Part shown: positions 1-6,983 of the stretch, one piece after another
How the letters are laid out: the number at the start of each line of letters is the position of its first letter
How positions within the stretch are numbered: the first letter of the stretch is position 1
Source: Caedibacter sp. 38-128
GTDB lineage: Bacteria > Pseudomonadota > Alphaproteobacteria > Caedimonadales > Caedimonadaceae
Length of the DNA stretch: 32,980 nucleotides
Direction: 5' to 3'
NCBI GenBank assembly: GCA_001898705.1
Contig: MKUU01000050.1
Span: forward strand, 1 to 32,980
Notes under the pieces: model-generated
Told to the model about the DNA's origin: nothing
Seen by the model: only the letters and a program-made list of their open reading frames with translations
Database searches by the model: none
Made by a program: the position numbers and the translations under genes

Positions 1-78
1 GAGGCTGAAGGCGGCGGTTTGCTAAACCGTTATACGGGTAATTCCGTATCGTGGGTTCGAATCCCATCCCCTCCGCCA
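1..78 (+). tRNA. tRNA-Ser (anticodon GCU), 5' end cut by window edge
   Basis: The 3' part of a type II tRNA is visible. The anticodon GCT at 21-23 sits in a 7-base loop closed by the 14-18/26-30 stem. A long variable arm follows (ATACGG paired with CCGTAT), then a T arm with TTCGAAT, the acceptor strand CCCCTCC, discriminator G and an encoded CCA ending at 78. The long variable arm and GCU anticodon identify tRNA-Ser reading AGC/AGU. The acceptor 5' strand and most of the D arm lie outside the window. No clear hairpin terminator follows. Confidence 0.93.
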
Positions 79-208
79 ATTAATTTTCTAAATAGTTTTG
101 TAGGTAAGTTATGAAAAATATTACTATTCACAAAATATTAAAAATGGTTTTTTTTTGAAAAAAAAGACAACAAAATTGCGTTGGGCTTTTCAATTTTATT
201 GGAGAATT

Positions 209-661
209 ATGAATAAAACAATATTATTAGGAGCAACAGTATTCGGTATTTTAATACCTTATTTTGAAAAAACAATGAACTTTGAGCAATATTCTCAATA
301 TGCATTTAAGCATTTCAGTGGCACTACTTTAAAATTAATCCTTTCTTATTATTGGGAAATCTTGTTATTCATTGCATTTCTAATTGTAAGTTTTATTTCA
401 GTTTTAATAATGTTTCTATCTCTTAAATTATCTCAAAAAGAAGAAAGCTTTAAAACTTTCATCATTATAAATAAATATTCAACATGGTCTGAGATTAAAT
501 TAGTTATAACGTTATTTTTAAGTGGTGCTTTATTTAATATTATGTTTCACTTACCAGTCTATTTTGTGTCAATTTTTCAAATACTTACACTTTTTTTAAT
601 GTGTGAATTTAAAATTTTCGGTATCTACCTAAAAAAACGTACAAAACCATTAAAATTTTAA
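209..661 (+). CDS. Small hypothetical multi-pass membrane protein
   Basis: I do not recognise this family. The ATG at 209 is chosen because GGAG lies at 201-204, four bases upstream. An in-frame TTG at 155 would add 18 residues but has no ribosome binding site. The product is about 150 residues with roughly three or four hydrophobic segments (about residues 3-18, 44-70, 97-115 and 115-137) and a basic C-terminus (KKRTKPLK), so it is probably an inner-membrane protein. It stands alone between the tRNA and a convergent gene and is very AT-rich. An alternative upstream start at ATG 111 is in another frame, joined to this one only through a run of nine T (148-156); see findings. It could be a lineage-specific orphan. 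Confidence 0.6.
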   Translation: MNKTILLGATVFGILIPYFEKTMNFEQYSQYAFKHFSGTTLKLILSYYWEILLFIAFLIVSFISVLIMFLSLKLSQKEESFKTFIIINKYSTWSEIKLVITLFLSGALFNIMFHLPVYFVSIFQILTLFLMCEFKIFGIYLKKRTKPLKF

Positions 662-694
662 AAAATACAATTATTTAAAAGTATTTTCAAAACA

Positions 695-715
695 ATCTAA
701 ATTAAAATATTAGAT
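695..715. terminator. Weak AT-rich hairpin between convergent genes
   Basis: ATCTAA (695-700) and TTAGAT (710-715) can form a 6-bp stem with a 9-base loop in the gap between two convergent genes. On the minus strand it is followed by TGTTTT. The stem has little GC, so a terminator role is only a guess. Confidence 0.25.
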
Positions 716-742
716 CAAATTATAAGAATAATATATTCATAT

Positions 743-1180
743 TTAACAGCTTTTATCTAAAATCCGCATAAGAACAGTTTTAATCTCTAATTTTTTATTG
801 GGTCCTTTAATGGACCAATCGATATCTAAACGTCTCTCAGATTGCACCGTAAAACGTCCGACATAACGATCTGAGCCACAATGATGCTCAACTTTCCAAA
901 AGCCTAAACGCAAATCTAAATCATGGAAATAACGACGATCATGAAATAAAACCTTGGCAACAGAAAGCGAGGGGAAATGATAAATAAGATTTGATGTTGC
1001 TAATCCATGATGCGCACCAAAAGTTGTCTCTCCCTCTTCATGCGCCGCAAGATTATTAAATTCATCATCAGTAAATGTTAAAAGCCCCTCAAAATGACCT
1101 ACGACTTGATGCTCAAGATCTCGAATTTCTCGATTAATTTGCCATGTCCCTCGCAACCATTTCTTAAGATCAACAATCAT
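743..1180 (-). CDS. DUF6314-like conserved protein
   Basis: A 145-residue soluble protein with no signal peptide or membrane segment. It resembles the alphaproteobacterial DUF6314 family by its recurring pattern: W-x-I-x-R (about 13-17), FEGLLTF (30-36), the RRYFHDLDLR segment (about 82-91), VEHHCG near 97-102 and a D-R-Y-V-G motif just after it. Its function is unknown; the aromatic and His-rich pattern suggests a small beta-barrel ligand-binding fold, which is inference. It begins immediately after the cdsA stop with no gap, so it is probably translated with cdsA. Its ribosome binding site is weak. In many proteobacteria dxr or rseP follows in this region instead. Confidence 0.65.
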   Translation of the reverse strand: MIVDLKKWLRGTWQINREIRDLEHQVVGHFEGLLTFTDDEFNNLAAHEEGETTFGAHHGLATSNLIYHFPSLSVAKVLFHDRRYFHDLDLRLGFWKVEHHCGSDRYVGRFTVQSERRLDIDWSIKGPNKKLEIKTVLMRILDKSC

Positions 1181-1885
1181 TTACCAAAACAACCTTATGC
1201 AAAAATATCCAAAACCAATCGTAAGAATACTATCAAGCCTATCTAAAATTCCACCATGTCCTGGAATAATACTGCCTGAATCCTTAACGCCAAGTTTACG
1301 TTTAATCCAGGATTCAAAAAGATCACCAATTTGAGAGACAATTGAAATAAGAGTTGCATGTTTTAGAAACCAAGGAAGTGTTTGAGCATAAGCAGAGGTA
1401 TTAAATTGTGCTAAAAGAGTTGCTACGCCTAGACACATCAGAACCCCGCCAACAGCTCCTGACCACGTTTTATTAGGACTAATCGTTGGAGCCAATTTAG
1501 GCCCTTTTAACCATCTACCGAAGAGATAAGCACCTATATCAGTCGACCATACAAGCAAAAGTATCCCAACAAAAACATTGGCATTTTCATATAAAAGCGA
1601 ACCTAATCCAACGCTAGAACAAAGAATTAAAAAAGTGCCGGAGATAAACCAAATTAGCCTTGAAAACCAAGGAGATCTAGCAGAAAAAATAAGGTGTCCC
1701 CACTCAATAATTGCCCCTAAAACAAAAAGGCCAGCATAAAGATGGCCATAAGGATACCCCTGTAACAGGACAAAGATTGAGAATGATCCTAAGATAAGAG
1801 TGGTTAGGGTTCTTTGTACAAAATTGTTTCTAAGAAGAGACTTTGCCGAAGCGACGTTCCCGTTGTTGGTATTCTGAGATAGCAT
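1181..1885 (-). CDS. cdsA: Phosphatidate cytidylyltransferase
   Basis: Makes CDP-diacylglycerol from phosphatidate and CTP in the inner membrane, the branch point for phospholipids. The 234-residue product has about seven hydrophobic segments. Near the C-terminus it carries the CDP-DAG synthase signature: S-x-I-V-S-Q-I-G-D-L-F-E-S, then the KRKLGVKDSG and PGHGGILDRLDS stretches, which hold the catalytic acidic residues. The ATG at 1885 lies inside the end of uppS (56-base overlap). I see no good later start, and AAGAAG upstream may serve as binding site. At 234 residues it is shorter than the roughly 270-285 usual for the family, mostly because of a short N-terminal half. It sits in the conserved frr-uppS-cdsA order. 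Confidence 0.95.
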   Translation of the reverse strand: MLSQNTNNGNVASAKSLLRNNFVQRTLTTLILGSFSIFVLLQGYPYGHLYAGLFVLGAIIEWGHLIFSARSPWFSRLIWFISGTFLILCSSVGLGSLLYENANVFVGILLLVWSTDIGAYLFGRWLKGPKLAPTISPNKTWSGAVGGVLMCLGVATLLAQFNTSAYAQTLPWFLKHATLISIVSQIGDLFESWIKRKLGVKDSGSIIPGHGGILDRLDSILTIGFGYFCIRLFW

Positions 1886-2567
1886 TAATTAAATCTTCTT
1901 TCTTAAAATCTGGCCATTGCGTATCTAAAAATATCATCTCAGTATATGCCATTTGCCACAAGAGATAATTACTGAGACGATACACCCCACTTGTTCGAAT
2001 AAATAGGTCTGGATCAGGAAGGCCTTGAGTTAAAAGGTGCTCAGCAAAAATTTTTTCATTCAGATCTTCAGGATTAAATTCGCCCTTCTTAACTTTCTCT
2101 GAAATTTGGCGAGCTGCTTCAACTATTTCTCCTCTTCCGCCATAATTAAAAGCAATACACAGCACTAAGCCTGTATTATGAGCTGTCTTTTCAACAGCCT
2201 TATCAATAGATTTTCTTAGGCTTGGCTCAAGTCTGTCATGAAATCCAATAAATTTTAATTGAATATTTTTTTCAATAAGCTCATCAAGACCTGTTTCTAA
2301 ATGATGCCGCAAGAGGACCATAAGTCCCTTAACCTCATCCTCTGGACGATTCCAATTTTCTGTGGAAAAAGCATAAACTGTCAAATATTGAATTTCTAAC
2401 TCTACAGCGGCTTGAATTGTACGCTTAAGGGCCTCTGCGCCTTCGTAATGGCCTTTTAGACGCTCAAGTCCTCGCACTTTTGCCCAACGACCATTTCCAT
2501 CCATTACAATTGCTATATGTCGTGGGAACTTCGCATCTAACGAAGCTGGGGTATTAAGAGAATACAA
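1830..2567 (-). CDS. uppS: Isoprenyl transferase (undecaprenyl diphosphate synthase)
   Basis: Condenses farnesyl diphosphate with isopentenyl diphosphate units to make the lipid carrier for peptidoglycan and O-antigen. All main cis-prenyltransferase regions are present: HIAIVMDGNGRWA (catalytic D23), YAFSTENW (66-72), NYGGRGE (141-147) and DPDLFIRTSG...AYTE (185-210). Arg191, Arg197, Ser199 and Glu210 match the substrate and Mg-binding residues of E. coli UppS. The Glu that normally follows the TSG/TGG motif is Val195 here. Translation starts at TTG 2567 with a good AGAGG upstream and no in-frame ATG nearby. It lies 22 bases after frr and overlaps cdsA. Confidence 0.95.
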   Translation of the reverse strand: MYSLNTPASLDAKFPRHIAIVMDGNGRWAKVRGLERLKGHYEGAEALKRTIQAAVELEIQYLTVYAFSTENWNRPEDEVKGLMVLLRHHLETGLDELIEKNIQLKFIGFHDRLEPSLRKSIDKAVEKTAHNTGLVLCIAFNYGGRGEIVEAARQISEKVKKGEFNPEDLNEKIFAEHLLTQGLPDPDLFIRTSGVYRLSNYLLWQMAYTEMIFLDTQWPDFKKEDLINAISEYQQRERRFGKVSS

Positions 2568-2589
2568 TCAACTACCTCTATTAAGTCTA

Positions 2590-3147
2590 TTAGACTTGTA
2601 AAATATCTTTTTCTTTTTGTTGTAAGGCTTGATCTATTTTTTTTATAAAATCATCTGTAAGCTTTTGAATTTCATCAGAAAAATGATGATGATCATCCTC
2701 TGAAATTTTACTTTCTTTCTCAAGCTTTTTTAATTCATCCATTCCATCACGCCGAACTGCTCTTACTGCAATTTTACTTTGTTCTGCATATTTAGCTGCA
2801 ATTTTAGCAATTTCTTGACGTCGCTCAAGGCTTAAATCAGGCATAGGAATGCGAACAACTTGGCCATCCGCAGAAGGGTTTAGACCTAACCCTGCTTCTC
2901 TAATTGCTTTTTCAACGGCCTTTACAAGTTCTTTATCCCACACCTGTACCGTTAGCAATCTAGCTTCAGGGGTACTAATTGTACCGACCTGGGTCATGGG
3001 CATACGGGATCCATAGGCATCTATCATAAGAGGTTCTAAAAGATGCGTTGAAGCTCTATTTGTACGCAATCCATTAAATTCTTTTGCAAGTGCATCCATA
3101 GCTCCTTGCATGCGCTTTTTTAGGTCATCAAGGTTAAATACGCTCAT
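2590..3147 (-). CDS. frr: Ribosome recycling factor
   Basis: Splits the post-termination ribosome together with EF-G. The 185-residue length is exactly typical. The conserved core is clear: [10 protein letters not shown] (about 24-33), the P-L-x-x-x-A-Y-G segment, [23 protein letters not shown]-type motif (about 90-101), [11 protein letters not shown], and the C-terminal [14 protein letters not shown] helix. The start is ATG 3147, with GGGAG upstream inside the end of pyrH, so translation is probably coupled (2-base gap). Usual pyrH-frr-uppS order. Confidence 0.98.
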   Translation of the reverse strand: MSVFNLDDLKKRMQGAMDALAKEFNGLRTNRASTHLLEPLMIDAYGSRMPMTQVGTISTPEARLLTVQVWDKELVKAVEKAIREAGLGLNPSADGQVVRIPMPDLSLERRQEIAKIAAKYAEQSKIAVRAVRRDGMDELKKLEKESKISEDDHHHFSDEIQKLTDDFIKKIDQALQQKEKDILQV

Positions 3148-3149
3148 CT

Positions 3150-3917
3150 TTATAATCTCCCTTGTAGAAATTTTTGTTGATCATCGTGATTAGAAATGGA
3201 TGTAAAATTACCACTTCCTTGAGAAGCTTTAACAAAGCCTTCCGGCTCTTGAATGGAAAAAACAATCAAAGGAAGATGATTCTCCCTTGCTAAAGCAACA
3301 GCAGCCATATCCATAACTCTCAAATTTTCAGAAAGAACCTGTAAGTAACCTAGGTGCTCGAACCGTTTTGCTGTTTTGTCTTTTGCTGGGTCAGATGAAT
3401 AAACACCATCAACCTTTGTTCCTTTCATCAAGACATCACATTCCATTTCATTTGCTCGCAAGACCGCAGCGGTATCAGTCGTAAAAAATGGATTCCCAGA
3501 ACCGGCGGCAAATATTACAACACGCCCCTTTTCTAAATGAAATACGGCTTTACGACGGATATAGCTTTCACAGACAGTTTCCATCGGTATTGCCGACTGC
3601 ACGCGAGCTTCCACATTATGTTTTTCCAACGCATTTTGAAGAGCTAGAGCATTTATGACTGTCGCAAGCATCCCCATATAGTCGGACGTAGAACGATCAA
3701 TTCCTTGCGCCTCACCGTTCACCCCTCTAAAGATATTTCCGCCCCCAATAACAATGCACACTTGGCACCCTGCCAAATGAACACTTTGTACCTCGGCAGC
3801 AATTCTATTGACTGTTTTAGGGTCAAGACCATAACTCGTCTCTCCCATAAGAGCCTCTCCAGAGAGCTTAAGCAGAATACGCTTAAAAGGTTTAGTGGGA
3901 TGGGGCGCGTTTTTCAT
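3150..3917 (-). CDS. pyrH: Uridylate kinase (UMP kinase)
   Basis: Phosphorylates UMP to UDP with ATP; hexameric bacterial amino-acid-kinase fold. Visible motifs include [10 protein letters not shown] near the N-terminus, the IGGGNIFRG glycine loop, [19 protein letters not shown], and [19 protein letters not shown] followed by [15 protein letters not shown] start it at ATG 3917, giving 255 residues. A TTG at 3941 is in frame but adds eight residues without homology. The C-terminus is unusual, ending in a polar Asp/Gln-rich tail after the GSGNFTSI segment. A terminator separates it from tsf, so it may have its own promoter (a possible TTGATT/TTTAAT pair, 17-base spacing, overlaps that terminator). 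Confidence 0.96.
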   Translation of the reverse strand: MKNAPHPTKPFKRILLKLSGEALMGETSYGLDPKTVNRIAAEVQSVHLAGCQVCIVIGGGNIFRGVNGEAQGIDRSTSDYMGMLATVINALALQNALEKHNVEARVQSAIPMETVCESYIRRKAVFHLEKGRVVIFAAGSGNPFFTTDTAAVLRANEMECDVLMKGTKVDGVYSSDPAKDKTAKRFEHLGYLQVLSENLRVMDMAAVALARENHLPLIVFSIQEPEGFVKASQGSGNFTSISNHDDQQKFLQGRL

Positions 3918-3958
3918 TGAGCACTTAATCCTATATCTCAATAAAGAATATATTAAAA

Positions 3959-3997
3959 AATCATCTTAAGGATCAATCAAGAATCCTTAAGATGATT
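3959..3997 (-). terminator. Rho-independent terminator after tsf
   Basis: A perfect 15-bp inverted repeat (3959-3973 with 3983-3997, 9-base loop) lies six bases beyond the tsf stop. Read on the minus strand the stem runs straight into TTTTTTAATA. Only about four of the pairs are GC, but the length and U-run make it convincing. It should reduce read-through from rpsB-tsf into pyrH. Confidence 0.8.
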
Positions 3998-4002
3998 ATC
4001 TC

Positions 4003-4935
4003 TTACTTCCCAAGTTGCTGAGCTACTTCTGCTGCAAAATCAGTGACTTCTTTTTCAATACCTTCTCCAAGCTTAAAAAGAGCAAATCCTTTTAAGAGAA
4101 CAGGAGCACCAACTTCTTTTGCTGCATCAGTAATTACTTGAGAAACTTTACGTTTTGTATCGTCAATTAAATAAACTTGCTCAATTAATACTGATTCCTC
4201 GTAAAATTTACGAAGACGTCCTTCAATCATTTTTTCAATAAATTCTTCTTTTTTGCCGGATTCTCGAGCTTGCTCTGCAAATATCTTGCGCTCACGATCA
4301 ATTGCATTGGGATCTAAATCAGCAATCGTACACGCTTGTGGATTTGCTGCAGCTGCATGCATTGCTATTTGTTTTCCTAAGGTTTCAAGCTGTGCCTTAT
4401 CACCTGATGACTCAAGTGCAACCAAAACGCCTATTCTTCCTAAGCCGGGTGCAATAGCACTATGTATATAGCTTGTTACAACACCTTGCTCGACTTCCAA
4501 ACTCTTCAGACGTCTTACTTCCATATTTTCACCAATAACAGAAATAAGATTTGTTAATTCTTCAGCAATGCTTCGTCCTGTTCCAGGATAAGGTGTATTC
4601 TTAAAAGCATCTAAATCAGAATTAGCTTTAAGCGCTAAATTTGCAACGGCTCTAACATATTCTTGAAATTTTTCATTGCGAGCAACGAAGTCAGTTTCAG
4701 CATTTATTTCAACTACAGCACCTACAGTACCTGTTGTAATAGCTCCTACAAGTCCTTCAGCCGCTGTACGTCCTGCTTTCTTAGCCGCAGCAGCTAATCC
4801 TTTTGCTCTTAACCAATCAACAGCCGCTTCCATATCACCTGTAGCTTCAGTAAGAGCTTTTTTACAATCCATCATTCCAGCGCCTGTTCGTTCACGAAGC
4901 TCCTTAACTGCGCTTGCAGAAATCTCTGTCATCAT
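4003..4935 (-). CDS. tsf: Elongation factor Ts
   Basis: Nucleotide exchange factor for EF-Tu. The N-terminal UBA-like domain is clear (VKELRERTGAGMMDCKKAL), as is the TDFVARNE motif that contacts EF-Tu (about residues 79-86). The dimerisation domain and C-terminal module follow; 310 residues is normal for alphaproteobacteria. Two adjacent ATGs (4935 and 4932) are served by AAGGA just upstream; either may be used. It is 33 bases downstream of rpsB and ends just before a strong hairpin. Confidence 0.98.
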   Translation of the reverse strand: MMTEISASAVKELRERTGAGMMDCKKALTEATGDMEAAVDWLRAKGLAAAAKKAGRTAAEGLVGAITTGTVGAVVEINAETDFVARNEKFQEYVRAVANLALKANSDLDAFKNTPYPGTGRSIAEELTNLISVIGENMEVRRLKSLEVEQGVVTSYIHSAIAPGLGRIGVLVALESSGDKAQLETLGKQIAMHAAAANPQACTIADLDPNAIDRERKIFAEQARESGKKEEFIEKMIEGRLRKFYEESVLIEQVYLIDDTKRKVSQVITDAAKEVGAPVLLKGFALFKLGEGIEKEVTDFAAEVAQQLGK

Positions 4936-4968
4936 TATTTCCTTAATTTTTTAAAAAAAATAAAATTA

Positions 4969-5787
4969 CTATTCTTGAGCCACAGCCTGTTCAGAAACAG
5001 TATCTTCCTCAAAAATATTCTCTTGAACCTCAGGTATTCCTTGCCCTACTTCATTTGGCACATGAGAAGCACTCCCCAGATCCACACCTGCTGCACGTAA
5101 TTGATGTTGTAATCCATCAAGTATGACCGTCGATGCTACTCTACAATAAAATTCAATTGAACGAATCGCATCATCATTTCCAGGAATAGGATAATCTACG
5201 CCCTGAGGATCAGCATTGCTATCTAAGATCGCAATAACAGGTATGCCTAATCTGTTTGCTTCATTAATTGCGATACGATCGTTAAGACTATCCATAACAA
5301 ACATGATATCAGGTAAGCCTGGCATTTCTTTGATCCCGCCTAAGGACATTTCAAGTTTATCTTTTTCTCTTGTAAGCTTAAGCAACTCTTTTTTCGTCAG
5401 CCCTAAATGCTCTTGTCCTAGAAATTCTTCTAGTTCTTTTAGGCGCCTGATAGATTGAGAAATAGTCTTCCAATTAGTTAACATCCCCCCAAGCCAACGA
5501 TGATTAATATAATATTGACCACAGTGTTTAGCTGCTTCAGCAACAACTTCAGAAGCTTGGCGTTTTGTTCCTACAAATAAAACTCTTCCACCACTCACAA
5601 CAACATCTCTTAACGCTGTAAGAGCTTGATGCATAAGAGGCACAGTCTTCTCTAAATTGATAATATGGACACTATTACGTATACCATAAAGATATGGGGC
5701 CATTTTAGGATTCCAACGACGTGGATGATGGCCAAAGTGAACACCTGCATGCATTAAATCACGCATAGTAAATGGAACATTTTTCAT
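4969..5787 (-). CDS. rpsB: 30S ribosomal protein S2
   Basis: Small-subunit protein S2, 272 residues. Family motifs: [10 protein letters not shown] near the N-terminus, [18 protein letters not shown], the [11 protein letters not shown] segment (about 116-126), [11 protein letters not shown] and [21 protein letters not shown]. The C-terminal 40 residues are an acidic low-complexity extension ending VAQE. AAGGA lies upstream of ATG 5787. It has its own promoter candidate and a structured leader of about 100 bases, consistent with the ribosomal-protein autoregulation known for rpsB in other bacteria. Confidence 0.98.
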   Translation of the reverse strand: MKNVPFTMRDLMHAGVHFGHHPRRWNPKMAPYLYGIRNSVHIINLEKTVPLMHQALTALRDVVVSGGRVLFVGTKRQASEVVAEAAKHCGQYYINHRWLGGMLTNWKTISQSIRRLKELEEFLGQEHLGLTKKELLKLTREKDKLEMSLGGIKEMPGLPDIMFVMDSLNDRIAINEANRLGIPVIAILDSNADPQGVDYPIPGNDDAIRSIEFYCRVASTVILDGLQHQLRAAGVDLGSASHVPNEVGQGIPEVQENIFEEDTVSEQAVAQE

Positions 5788-5795
5788 TGTTTTTC

Positions 5796-5889
5796 CTTTC
5801 TCCGGTTAAACCTCCGCAGGGACGTAGTTGCCTCTACAACCACCGGAGCGACTCTTAACAATAAGAACCGCAGATCCTGCGTGTGGGAT
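5796..5889 (-). promoter_or_regulatory. Structured 5' leader of rpsB mRNA (candidate S2 autoregulatory element)
   Basis: On the minus strand a 7-bp hairpin forms between 5837-5843 and 5824-5830 (GTGGTTG with CAACTAC, one G-U, 6-base loop). Just upstream is CTCCGG (5843-5848). It can pair with either CGGAG (5812-5816) or CCGGAG (5800-5805), two mutually exclusive choices, the second ending a few bases before the ribosome binding site. A small CGCAG/CTGCG hairpin lies at 5869-5881. The region is clearly more GC-rich than the surrounding intergenic DNA. The regulatory role is inference; I do not match it to a named RNA family. Confidence 0.5.
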
Positions 5890-5895
5890 AAAATT

Positions 5896-5924
5896 GATAT
5901 ATCTGGACTCTTTTAAAGATGCAA
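5896..5924 (-). promoter_or_regulatory. Candidate promoter for rpsB-tsf
   Basis: On the minus strand TTGCAT (5919-5924) and TATATC (5896-5901) are separated by 17 bases. Initiation would fall near 5889 and give a leader of about 100 bases that contains all the structured elements. Both hexamers are imperfect. Confidence 0.4.
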
Positions 5925-5976
5925 GCATTTTTGGATAAATATCATAAGGAAATTTAAGTTATTGTAGAGTCTACGC

Positions 5977-6957
5977 TCAGTCTCCTTCTTCAGCTTTATT
6001 TCTTATATGATAAGTGCTGGTTATAAATTGGAAAATGAAAAATAAAATGAGAAAAACGAGAAAAGAAAAAGGTAGAAGGAGCCCTAAAGCAATCCCAATA
6101 ATTGTAAAGATTATGCTCAAATACACTACTTTAACAATTGTTAGATGACCAGTACCTAAAAGTGTTTCTTTTGTTATGGGATTGATTCTTACTTCTTTAA
6201 GTTGTAGGAGCAATCCTAATAAAACTGCCGCTGTGTTTGAAAAAATCAGAGCAATAGAAAAAATCATACATTGATAGAAATCAAAAGGGCTTACTTTAAT
6301 TTTATTAAATATGTAGCCACCGATCATGATTATTACATAAAAAAACAAGTTATGTCTAAACCAAGTATACGTCGTTAAATCTTTTAAAAGGTCTTTAATT
6401 TTAAGCGTCCTGTCCTGGAATACATGTACTTTCTTATGGAAGGCCTTAGCTCTTTCAAGAACTTTTTGTGGCGTATTAACACTAATAATTTCAGCTGATT
6501 TCTCCCATACAGGTAGATCGTGTCGTGAGTTTCCAGCATAAATAAAATGATCAACTCCAAAACGTAAACATAAAGCTTGCGCTTTGGTTGATGCTCGTAA
6601 ATTTTTACTTCCATCACTGGCGAGGCATTCCTTAAAAATTCCAAGGTAATCATAAATGCTTTTGGCACATTTTTGATCTGCCGCAGTAACAAGATAAAGG
6701 TCATGTCCCTTTCTTGCTTTGTCTTTAATGTAGTCTAAGAAGCTTTCATTATATGGTAATAAAGCTGGATCAATTATTACATAATCAGCCAATCTTGCTT
6801 TTAAAAAAGCTCTCCCTCTACAAAGCCAAACAAAAATCTTAAAAATCTTCCAGGGGTATTTTCTAATAAATAATAGAACGCTTTCGTGCGTTACATCTGA
6901 ACGTATTAGAGTGCCATCAAGATCAATACATAAAGGAAGCTTTCTTTCTTTAACCAT
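5977..6957 (-). CDS. HAD-family phosphatase fused to a truncated, degenerate UbiA prenyltransferase domain
   Basis: Residues 1 to about 175 are a HAD hydrolase domain: catalytic DLDGTL (Asp12, Asp14), T91 in LVTAAD, and a late loop AGNSRHDLPVW (141-151). Residues from about 190 resemble the first half of a UbiA-type membrane prenyltransferase, with four hydrophobic segments (about 203-219, 226-252, 274-297, 298-316). HAD-UbiA fusions of about 480 residues are known in alphaproteobacteria. This protein stops at 326, so the second half and its aspartate motif are missing. The first motif (normally NDxxDxxxDR-HPxKRxRP) reads GLLLQLKEVRINPITKE here, without the aspartates. The HAD part looks intact; the UbiA part should not be catalytic. 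AGAGG lies 11 bases before ATG 6957. It follows the SBP-TRIC gene by 26 bases. Confidence 0.7.
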   Translation of the reverse strand: MVKERKLPLCIDLDGTLIRSDVTHESVLLFIRKYPWKIFKIFVWLCRGRAFLKARLADYVIIDPALLPYNESFLDYIKDKARKGHDLYLVTAADQKCAKSIYDYLGIFKECLASDGSKNLRASTKAQALCLRFGVDHFIYAGNSRHDLPVWEKSAEIISVNTPQKVLERAKAFHKKVHVFQDRTLKIKDLLKDLTTYTWFRHNLFFYVIIMIGGYIFNKIKVSPFDFYQCMIFSIALIFSNTAAVLLGLLLQLKEVRINPITKETLLGTGHLTIVKVVYLSIIFTIIGIALGLLLPFSFLVFLILFFIFQFITSTYHIRNKAEEGD

Positions 6958-6983
6958 TCTGATATCATCCTCTCAAGAACTCA

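Noticed and set aside
4676-4954. 92-residue Ala-rich open frame on the plus strand
   Set aside because: Antisense to the conserved tsf N-terminus; the Ala/Ser bias follows from the tsf codons.
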